Virus record (IMG/VR): IMGVR_UViG_3300036944_000475 | Coordinates: 1 to 22,967 of that record | Source of the DNA: a virus | DNA length: 22,967 bases | Strand: one strand, 5' to 3' | In this document: positions 21,587-22,967 of the stretch, one piece after another | Layout: every line of letters begins with the position of its first letter | How positions within the stretch are numbered: the first letter of the stretch is position 1 | Notes under the pieces: generated by a model | What the model saw: only the letters and a program-made list of their open reading frames with translations | Database searches by the model: none | What the model was told of the DNA's origin: nothing | Program-made: the position numbers and the translations under genes

Positions 21587-22967
21587 TTGTCAAATTTCTC
21601 CTCTAACATCTTACGCAAGCGCAGTCGATTTTCACTTGGTGGTGCTGGCACACGGGGCTCATCAAATATGGCCTCCAACAACTTTCTCTTGTCAAAGCTG
21701 ATGCCACTGCGAATAACAATAACATGCTTTTCAGCACGAGTAGCCGCTGTGTATCTCCAACGCTGTGCGTCCTTGGGCATACTATAACTGTCAACCACAA
21801 CAACTGTGCCCCAACCAGTTCCTTGTGCTTTATGGCATGTGATAGCATAAGCATAGTTCCATGTAATTGCGTTTAATTCTTTTCTAGCACGGCCACCATC
21901 AATTTGAGCAATGCTTAGTGGTATGCTTAGTCGTACATCTTTTAATGTGACCCAAACAACATTGTTTCGAGCATCTGGGTGATCAACTGATTCAATCACA
22001 TACTCCTCACCGCGTGTGACCAGTTGTTCTTTTTCTTCTTTTTCATATTCTACTTCACAGCCTTGTTCTTTGTCCCAGTAACGTTTTTGTATTGTTGTTG
22101 TGTGAATGTAATGTTTGCCCGCAACAATACGATCGCCAGGTAGTGGATAAGGAGTGTATGCCCTGCCCAAGTTGCGAGCACGGCGTCGTCTAATAACTTC
22201 ATTGATGAAATTACATTCATCATTCTTCCAAGCAATAACAATGTCTGCGGCTTCTAAAATATCAATAACAGCAGAATCAATGTTGGTGTCCTTGGTCAAG
22301 TCAATGTAATCATACTCGCCTGGAACATTTAGGTCTGGGAAACGCCCTGTGGGATTCTTTGGTGAACAAATATAATCATAAATGGCTGGCAACACTGCTG
22401 ATCCATCTTTGATGCGTTTGTTGTCTAAGTTGCCACCTGTGTAAATTGTAGGTGTCTTGGCCGCACGATGAAAGAAGCCAACAAAGCGTTCATCTCTTTG
22501 ATCCTCTTCACCTATTTCAACTGGGGGCAATTGATTTTGGTCACCAGCAATTACAATATCGCCAGGCCAGTTGTCAAATATTTCTCCCCACATTGTACTA
22601 GGCAATAAACTTGCTTCATCAATGATCAGCACATCAGAAGCTTTGAACGCATCTTTCTTGAAAGCAAATTCCCATTTGGCTTCTTCGTGGACTCCATACA
22701 GGATTTGTCCCTTTTCATCACGCTGTGGAAGTCTTGTAGCGGAATCCAATATTGGAACCATGACTTCAACAATTTCTTCTGGTTCTTTTTTACGACACTC
22801 ATATAAAGTTTTATGAACTGTGGTAGCTGTGATGCCACGATCTCTTAAAACTTTGGCCGCACGGTTTGTATAAGCCACCACATAATAATCAGTATGTGAT
22901 TGATCAAGTGCTTGTATAAGTGTTTTTATTTGTTCGGTCTTACCAGTGCCTGCGGCACCAATAATCG
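21583..22967 (-). CDS. SF1 helicase, RecD/Dda-like (partial, N-terminus beyond window)
   Basis: The frame is open from the right edge; 460 residues are in the window, beginning 'IIGAAGTGKTEQ'. Walker A GAAGTGKT at residues 3-10 of the visible part, motif Ia 'VVAYTNRAAKVL', Walker B 'VLIIDEASLLP' near 112-122, motif III 'IAGDQNQLPP' near 139-148, motif V 'ITCHKAQGTGWGTVVVVDS', and motif VI 'YTAATRAEKHVIVI', the UvrD_C_2 type end of RecD-like and Dda helicases. A 5'-3' helicase for phage replication or recombination. Few residues should be missing before Walker A. First gene of the replication operon within the window. Confidence 0.92.
   Translation of the reverse strand, partial: IIGAAGTGKTEQIKTLIQALDQSHTDYYVVAYTNRAAKVLRDRGITATTVHKTLYECRKKEPEEIVEVMVPILDSATRLPQRDEKGQILYGVHEEAKWEFAFKKDAFKASDVLIIDEASLLPSTMWGEIFDNWPGDIVIAGDQNQLPPVEIGEEDQRDERFVGFFHRAAKTPTIYTGGNLDNKRIKDGSAVLPAIYDYICSPKNPTGRFPDLNVPGEYDYIDLTKDTNIDSAVIDILEAADIVIAWKNDECNFINEVIRRRRARNLGRAYTPYPLPGDRIVAGKHYIHTTTIQKRYWDKEQGCEVEYEKEEKEQLVTRGEEYVIESVDHPDARNNVVWVTLKDVRLSIPLSIAQIDGGRARKELNAITWNYAYAITCHKAQGTGWGTVVVVDSYSMPKDAQRWRYTAATRAEKHVIVIRSGISFDKRKLLEAIFDEPRVPAPPSENRLRLRKMLEEKFDK

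Noticed and set aside
1-22967. tRNA genes, integrase, repressor or other lysogeny genes
   Set aside because: I looked for cloverleaf-like segments in the gaps and for recombinase motifs in the reading frames and saw none in this window.

Overview
The window is a 23 kb piece of a tailed double-stranded DNA phage (Caudoviricetes). The tail module is lambda-like, with a long tape measure, a G/GT frameshift pair and a J-like tip protein, so a siphovirus with a long flexible tail is the best reading. Every credible gene is on the minus strand, so transcription runs from high to low coordinates. Base composition is moderately AT-rich. The promoters found are ordinary sigma70 type, so the host is a bacterium. 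The lambda-like tail tip hints at a Gram-negative host, but the host cannot be named from this sequence. No integrase, repressor, lysis gene, tRNA or CRISPR array is visible.

Layout in transcription order. (1) 22967-18984, replication: an SF1 helicase of the RecD/Dda kind (5' end outside the window), an archaeo-eukaryotic-type primase and an SF3 (DUF5906-like) helicase, tightly coupled and closed by a strong intrinsic terminator at 18942-18968. (2) 18983-15830, an accessory region of about eleven very small genes, most of unknown function. They are divided into short units by terminators and by three promoters. The promoters share a TATAAT box and flanking bases; two share a TTGCCC -35 at 17-bp spacing. 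Upstream of each lie one or two copies of an 18-bp inverted repeat, TGTTGT-N6-(A/G)CAACA, and two of them share an identical 28-nt leader. A gene-free, hairpin-rich stretch lies at 18124-18473. (3) 15717-9270, packaging and head: small terminase, a 64-aa protein, large terminase, portal, scaffold, HK97-fold major capsid, two connector or tail-terminator type proteins and the major tail protein, followed by a terminator. (4) 9177-1, tail: a 59-aa protein, tail assembly chaperone G with a GGGAAAG slippery site giving GT, a 95-aa gp10-like protein, an 843-aa tape measure, M-like and L-like distal tail proteins, a GNAT acetyltransferase where lambda has K/I, and a J-like tip protein that runs off the left edge.

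The replication genes probably start DNA synthesis from an origin not proven here; the AT-rich gap at 18735-18983 and the repeat-rich gap at 18124-18473 are candidates. The small-gene region looks like a regulated early or middle block under one shared control. The head and tail genes form one long, translationally coupled late block with internal attenuation after the major tail protein. The most unusual feature is the promoter, operator and leader system of the small-gene region. The GNAT enzyme inside the tail-tip operon and five coupled micro-genes (20 to 83 aa) are the next most interesting.
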